Assembly (NCBI GenBank): GCA_046313675.1
Contig: JBKBXU010000126.1
Location: 1-12,195 of the forward strand
Direction: 5' to 3'
Origin: JBKBXU01 sp046313675
GTDB lineage: Bacteria > Bacteroidota > Bacteroidia > Cytophagales > Cytophagaceae
DNA length: 12,195 bases
The notes under the pieces are model-generated. The model saw only the letters and a list, made by a program, of their open reading frames with translations, was not told where the DNA came from and did no database searches. A program made the position numbers and the translations under genes. This document shows, piece after piece, positions 7,088 through 12,195 of the stretch; the stretch's first letter is position 1; each line of letters starts with the position of its first letter.

Positions 7088-7282
7088 ATGAAAAACACAG
7101 AGATTAAGTCTTTAAGCGTAGAAGATCTGAAAGAAAGGTTAGCTTCAGAGCAAGACTCTTTAACCAAAATGAAATTTGCTCATTCGATTTCTCCTATAGA
7201 GAATCCAATGAAAATCAGACATACAAAAAGGCTAATAGCCCGTTATAAAACTGAATTGAGAACTAAAGAACTTAATTCTTAA
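7088..7282 (+). CDS. rpmC: 50S ribosomal protein L29
   Basis: A small two-helix protein next to L23 at the tunnel exit, part of the docking surface for targeting factors. The 64 residues match E. coli L29 (63). The opening MKNTEIKSLSVEDLKERL and the C-terminal HTKRLIARYKTELRTKE (48 onward) fit the helical-hairpin family. An earlier ATG at 7083 is in a different frame and gives no L29, so 7088 is the start. It lies between rplP and rpsQ, exactly as in the canonical S10 operon. Confidence 0.95.
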   Translation: MKNTEIKSLSVEDLKERLASEQDSLTKMKFAHSISPIENPMKIRHTKRLIARYKTELRTKELNS

Positions 7283-7293
7283 CAAATAGTACG

Positions 7294-7551
7294 ATGTTGA
7301 CCAGGAATCTTAGAAAAGAAAGAATAGGGAAAGTTACCAGTAACAAGATGGGTAAATCTATTACTGTGGCTGTCATTAGGAAAGTAAAACACCCTATGTA
7401 TGGTAAGTTCGTAACAAAAACTACGAAACTTATGGCGCATGATGAAAAAAATGAATGCGGTATTGGTGATACTGTAAAAATTAGTGAAACGCGCCCGCTA
7501 AGTAAAAACAAGCGTTGGAGATTAGTAGAAATTATCGAAAGAGCCAAGTAA
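7294..7551 (+). CDS. rpsQ: 30S ribosomal protein S17
   Basis: A primary 16S rRNA-binding protein with an OB fold that organises the 5' and central domains. The 85 residues match E. coli S17 (84). Clear signatures are GKVTSNKMGKSITVAV (12-27), KHPMYGKFV (32-40), HDEKNECGIGD (49-59) and the ETRPLSKNKRWRLV segment (65-78). It closes the S10-operon gene set. Only one base separates its stop from the rplN start, so there is no room for an independent promoter and the S10 and spc gene sets are fused into one unit here. Confidence 0.98.
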   Translation: MLTRNLRKERIGKVTSNKMGKSITVAVIRKVKHPMYGKFVTKTTKLMAHDEKNECGIGDTVKISETRPLSKNKRWRLVEIIERAK

Positions 7552-7552
7552 T

Positions 7553-7921
7553 ATGATACAGCAAGAATCAAGACTTAATGTCGCAGATAATAGCGGAGCC
7601 AAGGAAGTACTTGTTATCAGAGTACTTGGAGGTACCAAAAAGAAATACGCCAGCATTGGTGATAAAGTAGTGGTAACTGTAAAATCTGCCCTGTCTTCCA
7701 GCAATCTTAAGAAAGGAACTGTTTCAAAAGCAGTTATTGTTAGAACCAAGAAAGAGCTTAGAAGAGTTGATGGATCTTATATTCGTTTCGCAGATAACGC
7801 TGTTGTTCTTCTTAATAACAATGATGAACCAAGAGGCACCCGTATTTTTGGGCCTGTAGCCAGGGAATTAAGAGAAAAACAATTTATGAAAATCGTATCC
7901 TTAGCCCCTGAAGTTTTATAA
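7553..7921 (+). CDS. rplN: 50S ribosomal protein L14
   Basis: L14 lies at the 30S-50S interface, forms bridge B8 and, with L19, faces the translational-GTPase side. In many bacteria it is also the binding site of the silencing factor RsfS. The 122 residues match the family (122-123). MIQQESRLNVADNSGAKEV (1-19) and GTRIFGPVARELREK (95-109) are the L14 signatures. It is the first gene of the spc set, but here it follows rpsQ by one base, so it should be expressed from the upstream rplC promoter. Confidence 0.98.
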   Translation: MIQQESRLNVADNSGAKEVLVIRVLGGTKKKYASIGDKVVVTVKSALSSSNLKKGTVSKAVIVRTKKELRRVDGSYIRFADNAVVLLNNNDEPRGTRIFGPVARELREKQFMKIVSLAPEVL

Positions 7922-7923
7922 TT

Positions 7924-8268
7924 ATGGAAAATTCTAGTAAACAAGGAAAATTACATATCAAAAAAGGAGATACAGTTAAAGTTATTTCCGGTGATAATAA
8001 AAACAATACAGGAGTTGTATTGACAGTAATTACCAAAACTCAGAGAGCAATTGTTGAAGGTGTTAATATGGTTTCAAAACATGTTAAGCCGAATGCTGCT
8101 AATCCGAATGGAGGAATTGAGAAGAAAGAAGCACCTATTCATATCAGCAATCTTATGCTTATTGATCCTTCAACCAAGGAAGCTACCAGAACTGGTCGCA
8201 AAATGGATAAGGATAACAAATTAAAAAGGTTTTCTAAAAAAACGGGGGAGATCATAAACAATGGCTAA
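7924..8268 (+). CDS. rplX: 50S ribosomal protein L24
   Basis: An assembly-initiator protein that binds the 5' domain of 23S rRNA and lies near the tunnel exit. It has 114 residues, against about 104 in E. coli. A KOW motif is visible at HIKKGDTVKVISGDNKNNTG (12-31), with the KOW glycine at the end. The loop NKNNT replaces the more usual Lys/Gly-rich form. HVKPN (58-62) and the later HISNLMLIDP are typical. The C-terminus has a basic tail. Its last eight bases overlap the start of rplE, the only overlapping gene pair in the window. Confidence 0.96.
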   Translation: MENSSKQGKLHIKKGDTVKVISGDNKNNTGVVLTVITKTQRAIVEGVNMVSKHVKPNAANPNGGIEKKEAPIHISNLMLIDPSTKEATRTGRKMDKDNKLKRFSKKTGEIINNG

Positions 8269-8815
8269 TCCTAGATTAAAAGATAAATATAACAAGGAAA
8301 TTGTTCCTTTGCTTAAAGACAAGTTTCAGTATAAGTCTGTAATGCAAGTACCTAAGATTTCAAAAATCGTTGTTAACAAAGGTATTGGTGCTGCTGTGGC
8401 TGACAAGAAACTTATTGACATTGGAATAGAAGAACTTTCTCTAATTACAGGTCAGAAAGCTGTAGCAACTATTTCTAAGAAAGCAATATCAAACTTTAAA
8501 TTAAGGGAAGATATGCCAATTGGAGCGAAAGTGACACTTAGAGGTGACAAAATGTACGAATTTCTTGACCGTTTAATGGCGGTAGCTCTTCCTCGTGTAA
8601 GAGATTTTAAAGGAGTTGGAGATAAAGGTTTCGATGGCAGAGGAAATTATACATTAGGCGTAAAAGAACAGATTATCTTCCCTGAAATCAGTATAGATAA
8701 AGTATCAAAAATTTCAGGTATGGACATTACAGTAGTTACTACTGCTGGTACAGATGAAGAAAGCCTTGAATTATTAAGAGCATTTGGAATGCCTTTCGCA
8801 TCTAATAAGAAATAA
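8261..8815 (+). CDS. rplE: 50S ribosomal protein L5
   Basis: A 5S rRNA-binding protein that, with L18, builds the central protuberance and contacts the P-site tRNA and S13. The 184 residues are close to the family length (about 179). PRLKDKY (4-10), KIVVNKGIG (35-43), the VATISKKAISNFKLRE region and RVRDFKGV (112-119) are L5 signatures. The ATG lies within the rplX reading frame (eight-base overlap), which suggests translational coupling. A G-rich run inside rplX, with GGAG at 8247-8250, lies ten bases before this start. It is the best Shine-Dalgarno-like match before any start in the window. Confidence 0.98.
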   Translation: MANPRLKDKYNKEIVPLLKDKFQYKSVMQVPKISKIVVNKGIGAAVADKKLIDIGIEELSLITGQKAVATISKKAISNFKLREDMPIGAKVTLRGDKMYEFLDRLMAVALPRVRDFKGVGDKGFDGRGNYTLGVKEQIIFPEISIDKVSKISGMDITVVTTAGTDEESLELLRAFGMPFASNKK

Positions 8816-8827
8816 AATTATAAAGAA

Positions 8828-9097
8828 ATGGCTAAAGAATCAGTAAAAGCTAGAGAAAGAAAAAGAGCTAGAACGGTAGCAAAATATGCTGCAAAAAGAG
8901 CAGAGCTAAAAGCTGCCGGTGATTACCAGGCTTTGGATAAATTGCCTCGCAATGCTTCTCCTGTCAGACTGCACAATAGATGTAAATTAACAGGCAGACC
9001 TAGAGGTTATATGAGAAAATTTGGTATTTCTCGTGTTACTTTTAGAGAAATGGCTTCTGCAGGAAAAATTCCTGGTATTACTAAAGCTAGCTGGTAA
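8828..9097 (+). CDS. rpsN: 30S ribosomal protein S14, zinc-free long form
   Basis: A 30S head protein needed for late assembly near the decoding site. The 89-residue length and the absence of the two CxxC pairs make it the long zinc-independent form; the zinc form is about 61 residues. Signatures are MAKESVKARERKR (1-13), LPRNASPVRLHNRCKLTGRPRG (residues 39-60) and the C-terminal GKIPGITKASW. It ends the first, tightly packed part of the cluster. The stop codon sits inside a small GGTAA/TTACC hairpin, and a 130-base gap follows before rpsH. Confidence 0.98.
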   Translation: MAKESVKARERKRARTVAKYAAKRAELKAAGDYQALDKLPRNASPVRLHNRCKLTGRPRGYMRKFGISRVTFREMASAGKIPGITKASW

Positions 9098-9121
9098 TTT
9101 TTTACCTGCTTGTTTTATTTT
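9093..9121 (+). terminator. Weak terminator-like hairpin at the rpsN stop
   Basis: GGTAA (9093-9097) pairs with TTACC (9102-9106) across a four-base TTTT loop. The T-rich segment TTGTTTTATTTTT (9110-9122) begins a few bases later. The stem is only five pairs and contains the rpsN stop codon, so at most partial termination is expected. The call is tentative. Confidence 0.3.
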
Positions 9122-9143
9122 TAAAAAAATATGTATATCTTTG
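9110..9143 (+). promoter_or_regulatory. Probable internal promoter for rpsH-secY
   Basis: The -7 box TATCTTTG (9136-9143) is an exact match to the Bacteroidota consensus TAnnTTTG. The nearest upstream TTG (9110-9112) is 23 bases away, at the long end of the accepted range, so the -33 box is weak. The start site would be near 9148, leaving a leader of about 80 bases before rpsH. The unusually long gap inside an otherwise compact cluster supports a functional site. Upstream transcription from the rplC promoter may still read through. Confidence 0.65.
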
Positions 9144-9144
9144 C

Positions 9145-9173
9145 AGCCCTGTTTTGGGGCTTTGTATTTTTTT
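9145..9173 (+). promoter_or_regulatory. Hairpin plus T tract directly after the rpsH promoter box
   Basis: AGCCC (9145-9149) pairs with GGGCT (9157-9161), extended by a T-G pair, around a five-base loop. A TTGTA linker and a run of seven T (9167-9173) follow. On transcripts reading through from rpsN it could act as a weak terminator. On transcripts starting near 9148 the 5' arm would be mostly missing. A competing pairing, GCTTT (9159-9163) with AAAGC (9175-9179), is also possible. The function is inferred from layout only. Confidence 0.4.
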
Positions 9174-9227
9174 AAAAGCACAAAATTGGACTATTTAATA
9201 AAAAAGGCGATATAATTAATTAAGATA

Positions 9228-9623
9228 ATGACCGATCCTATTGCAGATTTCTTAACAAGGGTGCGTAATGCCATAAAGGCAAACCATCGTATCGTTGAAG
9301 TGCCTGCGTCAAATATAAAAAAGGAAATTACTAAAGTACTTTATGACAAAGGTTACATTCAAAGCTATAAATTTGAAGATTCCGAGGTACAAGGGAATAT
9401 TAAAATTGCTCTGAAGTACAATCCTTTGACAAAGCAGGCTGCCATCGTAAATATTGAGCGTGTGAGTAAGCCTGGTTTGAGGAAATATACCTCTGCAGAA
9501 GATATGCCACGCGTATTAAACGGTTTGGGTATAGCAATTTTGTCAACTTCCAAAGGTGTTCTTACTGACAAGGAAGCAAGACAAATGAATATAGGTGGTG
9601 AAGTTTTATGTTACGTTTATTAA
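9228..9623 (+). CDS. rpsH: 30S ribosomal protein S8
   Basis: A primary 16S rRNA-binding protein of the central domain. In E. coli it also represses the spc operon by binding its mRNA around rplE. The 131 residues match the family (130-132). MTDPIADFLTRVRNA (1-15), RVSKPGLRKY (78-87) and GLGIAILSTSKGVLTDKEAR (99-118) are the S8 signatures, and the protein ends with the conserved GGEVLCYV. It is the first gene after the 130-base gap and the internal promoter. I could not identify an S8-binding element in the leader by eye. Confidence 0.98.
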   Translation: MTDPIADFLTRVRNAIKANHRIVEVPASNIKKEITKVLYDKGYIQSYKFEDSEVQGNIKIALKYNPLTKQAAIVNIERVSKPGLRKYTSAEDMPRVLNGLGIAILSTSKGVLTDKEARQMNIGGEVLCYVY

Positions 9624-9637
9624 GATTGTATTGAGTT

Positions 9638-10192
9638 ATGTCACGTATAGGAAAAAAACCAATAGATCTTCCTGCCAATGTTCAGATCAATGTAAGCAGA
9701 GAGAATAATGTTGAAGTAAAAGGTCCAAAAGGAACTTTGAGTATTACAGTAGATCCGGATATTAAGGTGGAGCAACAAGAACAAACTATTGTAGTTACCA
9801 GGCCAACAGAACAGAAGCGTCACAAGGCTTTACATGGTCTTTACAGATCTCTTCTGAATAATATGGTTACCGGTGTTAGCAATGGCTATACTCTTAAGTT
9901 AGAACTTGTAGGGGTAGGTTATAAAGCAACGGTTAACAACAATGTTCTTGAATTAAGTTTAGGATATTCTCATGGATTCTTTGTAGGACTTCCTCCTGAA
10001 ATACAAGCTTCAGCGGTTACCGAAAAAGGAAAGAATCCAATAGTTACATTAGAAGGAATTGATAAGCAGTTAATAGGCCAAGTCGCTTCTAAAATTAAAT
10101 CATTACGTAAAGTTGAGCCTTACAAAGGTAAAGGTATCAGATTTGTTAATGAAGTTGTTAGAAGAAAAGCTGGTAAAACTGCTGCTAAATAA
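9638..10192 (+). CDS. rplF: 50S ribosomal protein L6
   Basis: L6 lies near the sarcin-ricin loop and the factor-binding site. It has 184 residues, against 177 in E. coli. Two tandem L6 domains are expected. MSRIGKKPI (1-9) is the conserved start. VEVKGPKGTL (25-34) marks the first domain, and the second ends with VEPYKGKGIRF (158-168), the family's C-terminal signature. The last residues form a short Lys/Ala-rich tail. It lies 14 bases after rpsH and nine before rplR. Confidence 0.98.
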   Translation: MSRIGKKPIDLPANVQINVSRENNVEVKGPKGTLSITVDPDIKVEQQEQTIVVTRPTEQKRHKALHGLYRSLLNNMVTGVSNGYTLKLELVGVGYKATVNNNVLELSLGYSHGFFVGLPPEIQASAVTEKGKNPIVTLEGIDKQLIGQVASKIKSLRKVEPYKGKGIRFVNEVVRRKAGKTAAK

Positions 10193-10201
10193 TTAAAACC
10201 A

Positions 10202-10552
10202 ATGTCAACACAAAAAGATTTAAGAAGACTAAGGATCAGAAGAAGTATCAGAAAAAAAGTTGCTGGTACCTCTGAAACACCAAGGCTGTCTGTTTTCAGA
10301 AGCAACAAAGGTATTTACGCTCAACTTATTGATGACGTAAAAGGATTAACATTGGTAAGTGCCTCTATTACAGAGATAAAAAGTGCTAAAGGTACTAAAG
10401 TTGATATTTCAAAATCTGTTGGTCAGTTATTGGCTGAAAAAGCGATAAGCAACGGAATTTCTGAAGTTAAATTTGACAGAGGTGGTTATCTTTACCATGG
10501 TAGAGTTAAAGCTTTGGCCGAAGGTGCCAGGGAGGGTGGACTTAAATTCTAA
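10202..10552 (+). CDS. rplR: 50S ribosomal protein L18
   Basis: A 5S rRNA-binding partner of L5 in the central protuberance. The 116 residues match the usual 115-120. The basic N-terminus (RRLRIRRSIRKKVAGT, about 8-23), PRLSVFRSNKGIYAQLIDD (27-45) and the C-terminal FDRGGYLYHGRVKALAEGAR (91-110) are characteristic. The order rplF-rplR-rpsE is canonical. rpsE follows after five bases. Confidence 0.98.
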   Translation: MSTQKDLRRLRIRRSIRKKVAGTSETPRLSVFRSNKGIYAQLIDDVKGLTLVSASITEIKSAKGTKVDISKSVGQLLAEKAISNGISEVKFDRGGYLYHGRVKALAEGAREGGLKF

Positions 10553-10557
10553 TAATT

Positions 10558-11076
10558 ATGTCTCAAGTTAATATAAGATCAGTAAAAGCAAGCGAAATTG
10601 ACCTAAAAGAAAAGGTAGTAGCTATTCAACGTGTTGCTAAAGTTGTAAAAGGTGGTAGAAGGTTTAGCTTTTCTGCTATAGTAGTTGTTGGAGACGGAAA
10701 TGGTGTAGTTGGATACGGTTTAGGCAAGGCTAATGAAGTTACAGATGCCATTACTAAAGGCATTGATGACGCTAAAAAGAATTTAATTAAAGTGCCGGTT
10801 CTTAAGGGGACGGTGCCACATGCGATACTAGGTAAATATAGTGGAGGATTTGTTCTTCTAAAACCCGCATCTGCTGGTACAGGTGTTATAGCTGGTGGTG
10901 CAATGCGTGCAGTATTGGAGAGTGCAGGAGTAAAAGACGTTCTTGCGAAATCAAAAGGATCTTCTAATCCTCACAACGTGGTAAAAGCTACTTTTGATGC
11001 TTTACTACAGATGAGAGCTCCTCATACGGTAGCTGAACAAAGAGGTGTACCTTTATCTAAAGTTTTTAACGGATAA
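10558..11076 (+). CDS. rpsE: 30S ribosomal protein S5
   Basis: S5 lies at the mRNA entry channel and affects decoding fidelity. Changes in its N-terminal loop give spectinomycin resistance, and changes at the S4 interface give ram phenotypes in E. coli. It has 172 residues, against 167 in E. coli. The N-terminal double-stranded-RNA-binding-like domain begins near RVAKVVKGGRRFSFSA (25-40), whose KGGRRFSF is the spectinomycin-associated loop. GVVGYGLGKANEV (49-61) and the C-domain AGTGVIAGGAMRAVLE fit the family. I see no obvious resistance-type deletion in the loop. rpmD follows after four bases. Confidence 0.98.
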   Translation: MSQVNIRSVKASEIDLKEKVVAIQRVAKVVKGGRRFSFSAIVVVGDGNGVVGYGLGKANEVTDAITKGIDDAKKNLIKVPVLKGTVPHAILGKYSGGFVLLKPASAGTGVIAGGAMRAVLESAGVKDVLAKSKGSSNPHNVVKATFDALLQMRAPHTVAEQRGVPLSKVFNG

Positions 11077-11080
11077 TATA

Positions 11081-11260
11081 ATGGCAAAAGTTAAAATTAC
11101 ACAAGTAAGAAGTACGATCGATAGACCTGAAGTGCAAAAACGCACTATTAAGGCACTCGGCCTTGGCAGAATATCAAAAAGTGTAGAGGTTGAACTTACA
11201 CCTCAGATACAGGGGATGATTAACAAAGTTCAACATCTTATTGCCGTAAATAACGCATAA
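11081..11260 (+). CDS. rpmD: 50S ribosomal protein L30
   Basis: A small large-subunit protein of the L30/L7 family. With the ATG at 11081 it has 59 residues, the normal bacterial length, and opens with MAKVKITQVRSTIDRP. KALGLGRISKSVE (24-36) is the conserved central motif. A longer reading frame from 11045 exists, but it would add twelve unrelated residues and overlap the rpsE end by 32 bases. The start after the rpsE stop is preferred. A 50-base spacer follows before rplO. Confidence 0.97.
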   Translation: MAKVKITQVRSTIDRPEVQKRTIKALGLGRISKSVEVELTPQIQGMINKVQHLIAVNNA

Positions 11261-11310
11261 TTATAAGTTTAAGAAATATACTCTGAAACTTTTTTAAAAG
11301 ATTTACAATT

Positions 11311-11757
11311 ATGAATTTAAGTTCATTAAAACCGGCTTCAGGGTCGGTTAAAAATAGAAAAAGAATAGGTAGAGGTACAGGATCCGGTAGAGGTGGAACC
11401 TCTACAAAAGGACACAAAGGTGCTCAATCCAGATCTGGATATTCAGTGAAGATAGGTTTTGAAGGTGGACAAATGCCATTGCAGAGAAGAATACCTAAAT
11501 TCGGCTTCAACAGGCCTAATCGTGTTGTTTTTAAACCTATTAATCTTGATGTTCTTCAGACATTGGCTGAAAAAATATCTTCAGAAGTTATAGATCTTGA
11601 TACATTAGTATCTAATGGTCTTATGTCTAAGAATGACAAAGTAAAGGTTTTAGGAAGAGGCGAAATCAGTAAAAAACTAGACATTAAAGTTCACGCATTT
11701 TCTTCTTCGGCTGTTAAGGCTATCGAAAAAGCAGGTGGAAAAGCAACTACTATTTAA
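11311..11757 (+). CDS. rplO: 50S ribosomal protein L15
   Basis: A late-assembly large-subunit protein whose extended N-terminal arm threads through 23S rRNA. The 148 residues match the family (about 144-150). The Gly/Arg/Lys-rich arm is visible as KRIGRGTGSGRGGTSTKGHK (residues 17-36), followed by GFEGGQMPLQRRIPKFGF (49-66), the L15 signature. The rest is the globular domain ending in an Ala/Gly/Lys segment. The 50-base spacer before it is AT-rich and holds only a weak AAGTTT/AAACTT repeat. The stop lies three bases before secY. Confidence 0.98.
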   Translation: MNLSSLKPASGSVKNRKRIGRGTGSGRGGTSTKGHKGAQSRSGYSVKIGFEGGQMPLQRRIPKFGFNRPNRVVFKPINLDVLQTLAEKISSEVIDLDTLVSNGLMSKNDKVKVLGRGEISKKLDIKVHAFSSSAVKAIEKAGGKATTI

Positions 11758-11760
11758 TTA

Positions 11761-12195
11761 ATGAAAAGATTTATTCAGACTATACGGAATATCTTCTCAA
11801 TTGAAGATCTTAGAATAAGAATATTAAATACCGTCGGGTATCTTATAATATTCCGTTTAGGATCTTTTGTTGTATTGCCAGGAGTAAATCCGACAATGGT
11901 AGGACAAGAACAAGCTAATAATTTACTAGGCTTGTTAGATACACTTGTTGGTGGAGCCTTTAGCAATGTATCAGTATTTGGCTTAGGTATTATGCCTTAT
12001 ATTTCTGCATCCATTGTTATGCAATTGCTGACTTTTGCAGTACCTACCTTCCAGAAAATGCAGAAGGAGGGAGAATCCGGAAGAAAGAAAATTAATCAGA
12101 TTACACGGGTATTAACTGTTGCGATTTGTGGTGCTCAGGCAGTAGGATATTTAACTGCAACTGTTACACCTGAAATGTTGTATCCAGGCGCTGTC
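11761..12195 (+). CDS. secY: Protein translocase subunit SecY, 5' part (runs off window end)
   Basis: The central channel of the SecYEG translocon in the inner membrane, through which secretory and membrane proteins pass from ribosome or SecA. 145 codons are present without a stop; SecY is usually about 440 residues, so roughly a third is here. The opening MKRFIQTIRNIFSIEDLRIR is a cytosolic N-terminus. A first membrane segment spans about 21-40 and ends in LPGVNP. The plug region follows around GGAFSNVSVFGLGIMPYI (64-81), and a second segment runs through IVMQLLTFAVP. KMQKEGESGRKK (99-110) is the conserved first cytosolic loop, and a third segment starts near 115. It follows rplO by three bases, as in the canonical spc operon. 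Confidence 0.97.
   Translation, partial: MKRFIQTIRNIFSIEDLRIRILNTVGYLIIFRLGSFVVLPGVNPTMVGQEQANNLLGLLDTLVGGAFSNVSVFGLGIMPYISASIVMQLLTFAVPTFQKMQKEGESGRKKINQITRVLTVAICGAQAVGYLTATVTPEMLYPGAV

Noticed and set aside
7272..7571. Antisense reading frame of 99 codons opposite rpsQ, hydrophobic in translation
   Set aside because: The hydrophobicity comes from reading the complement of Lys/Glu-rich codons. The + strand encodes a perfectly conserved S17.
9021..9215. Forward frame of 64 codons crossing the rpsN end and the rpsN-rpsH gap
   Set aside because: It overlaps the conserved S14 C-terminus out of frame, then runs through the promoter and hairpin region. It resembles no protein I know, and its apparent Phe/Leu richness reflects T tracts.
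11045..11080. Longer rpmD start adding twelve residues
   Set aside because: The extra residues are not L30-like and overlap the rpsE end by 32 bases. The ATG at 11081 gives the standard 59-residue protein starting Met-Ala-Lys.
11265..11295. AAGTTT/AAACTT repeat followed by six T between rpmD and rplO, as a terminator
   Set aside because: It has only six A/T-dominated pairs with a fifteen-base loop, and there is no promoter box downstream to restart transcription before rplO. It is more likely AT-rich spacer.
1..12195. A hidden accessory, defence or mobile system
   Set aside because: Every stretch longer than 200 bases is accounted for by conserved translation genes in canonical order. There are no transposase or integrase reading frames, direct repeats, tRNA genes or abrupt composition changes.

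Overview
The window is a ribosomal-protein gene cluster from an AT-rich member of the Bacteroidota. Three things point to that phylum. There is no Shine-Dalgarno sequence in the spacer before almost any start codon; the spacers are A/T-rich instead. The two recognisable promoters carry the Bacteroidota -7 box TAnnTTTG. The order rpsG-fusA-rpsJ lacks a tuf gene between fusA and rpsJ. The protein sequences look closest to a Cytophagales-like organism, but that finer placement is an impression, not a demonstrated result.

All genes lie on the + strand. Bases 1-12 appear to be the last codons of rpsG. They are followed by fusA (EF-G, 31-2139) and rpsJ (S10, 2144-2449), the end of a str-type operon. 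A strong intrinsic terminator (2471-2501) and a near-consensus promoter (2544-2574) sit in the 199-base gap after rpsJ. They separate S10 from the rest of the S10 operon: rplC, rplD, rplW, rplB, rpsS, rplV, rpsC, rplP, rpmC, rpsQ (2649-7551). The spc-operon genes rplN, rplX, rplE and rpsN follow with almost no spacing (7553-9097). A second gap of 130 bases (9098-9227) holds a probable internal promoter and weak terminator-like hairpins. After it come rpsH, rplF, rplR, rpsE, rpmD, rplO and the 5' part of secY, which runs off the window end.

Together the genes encode the GTPase that drives translocation, the proteins that build the peptidyl-transferase region and exit tunnel (L2, L3, L4, L22, L23, L29), the 5S rRNA-binding proteins (L5, L18), the 30S decoding and head proteins (S3, S5, S8, S10, S14, S17, S19), and the SecY channel that docks at the tunnel exit. 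All complete reading frames look intact. I found no mobile element, tRNA, CRISPR array or foreign insertion, and no evidence of an undescribed multi-gene system. The points worth a second look are regulatory (two operon break points with a shared promoter-plus-hairpin layout, and start selection without Shine-Dalgarno sequences) and the unusual extensions of L22.
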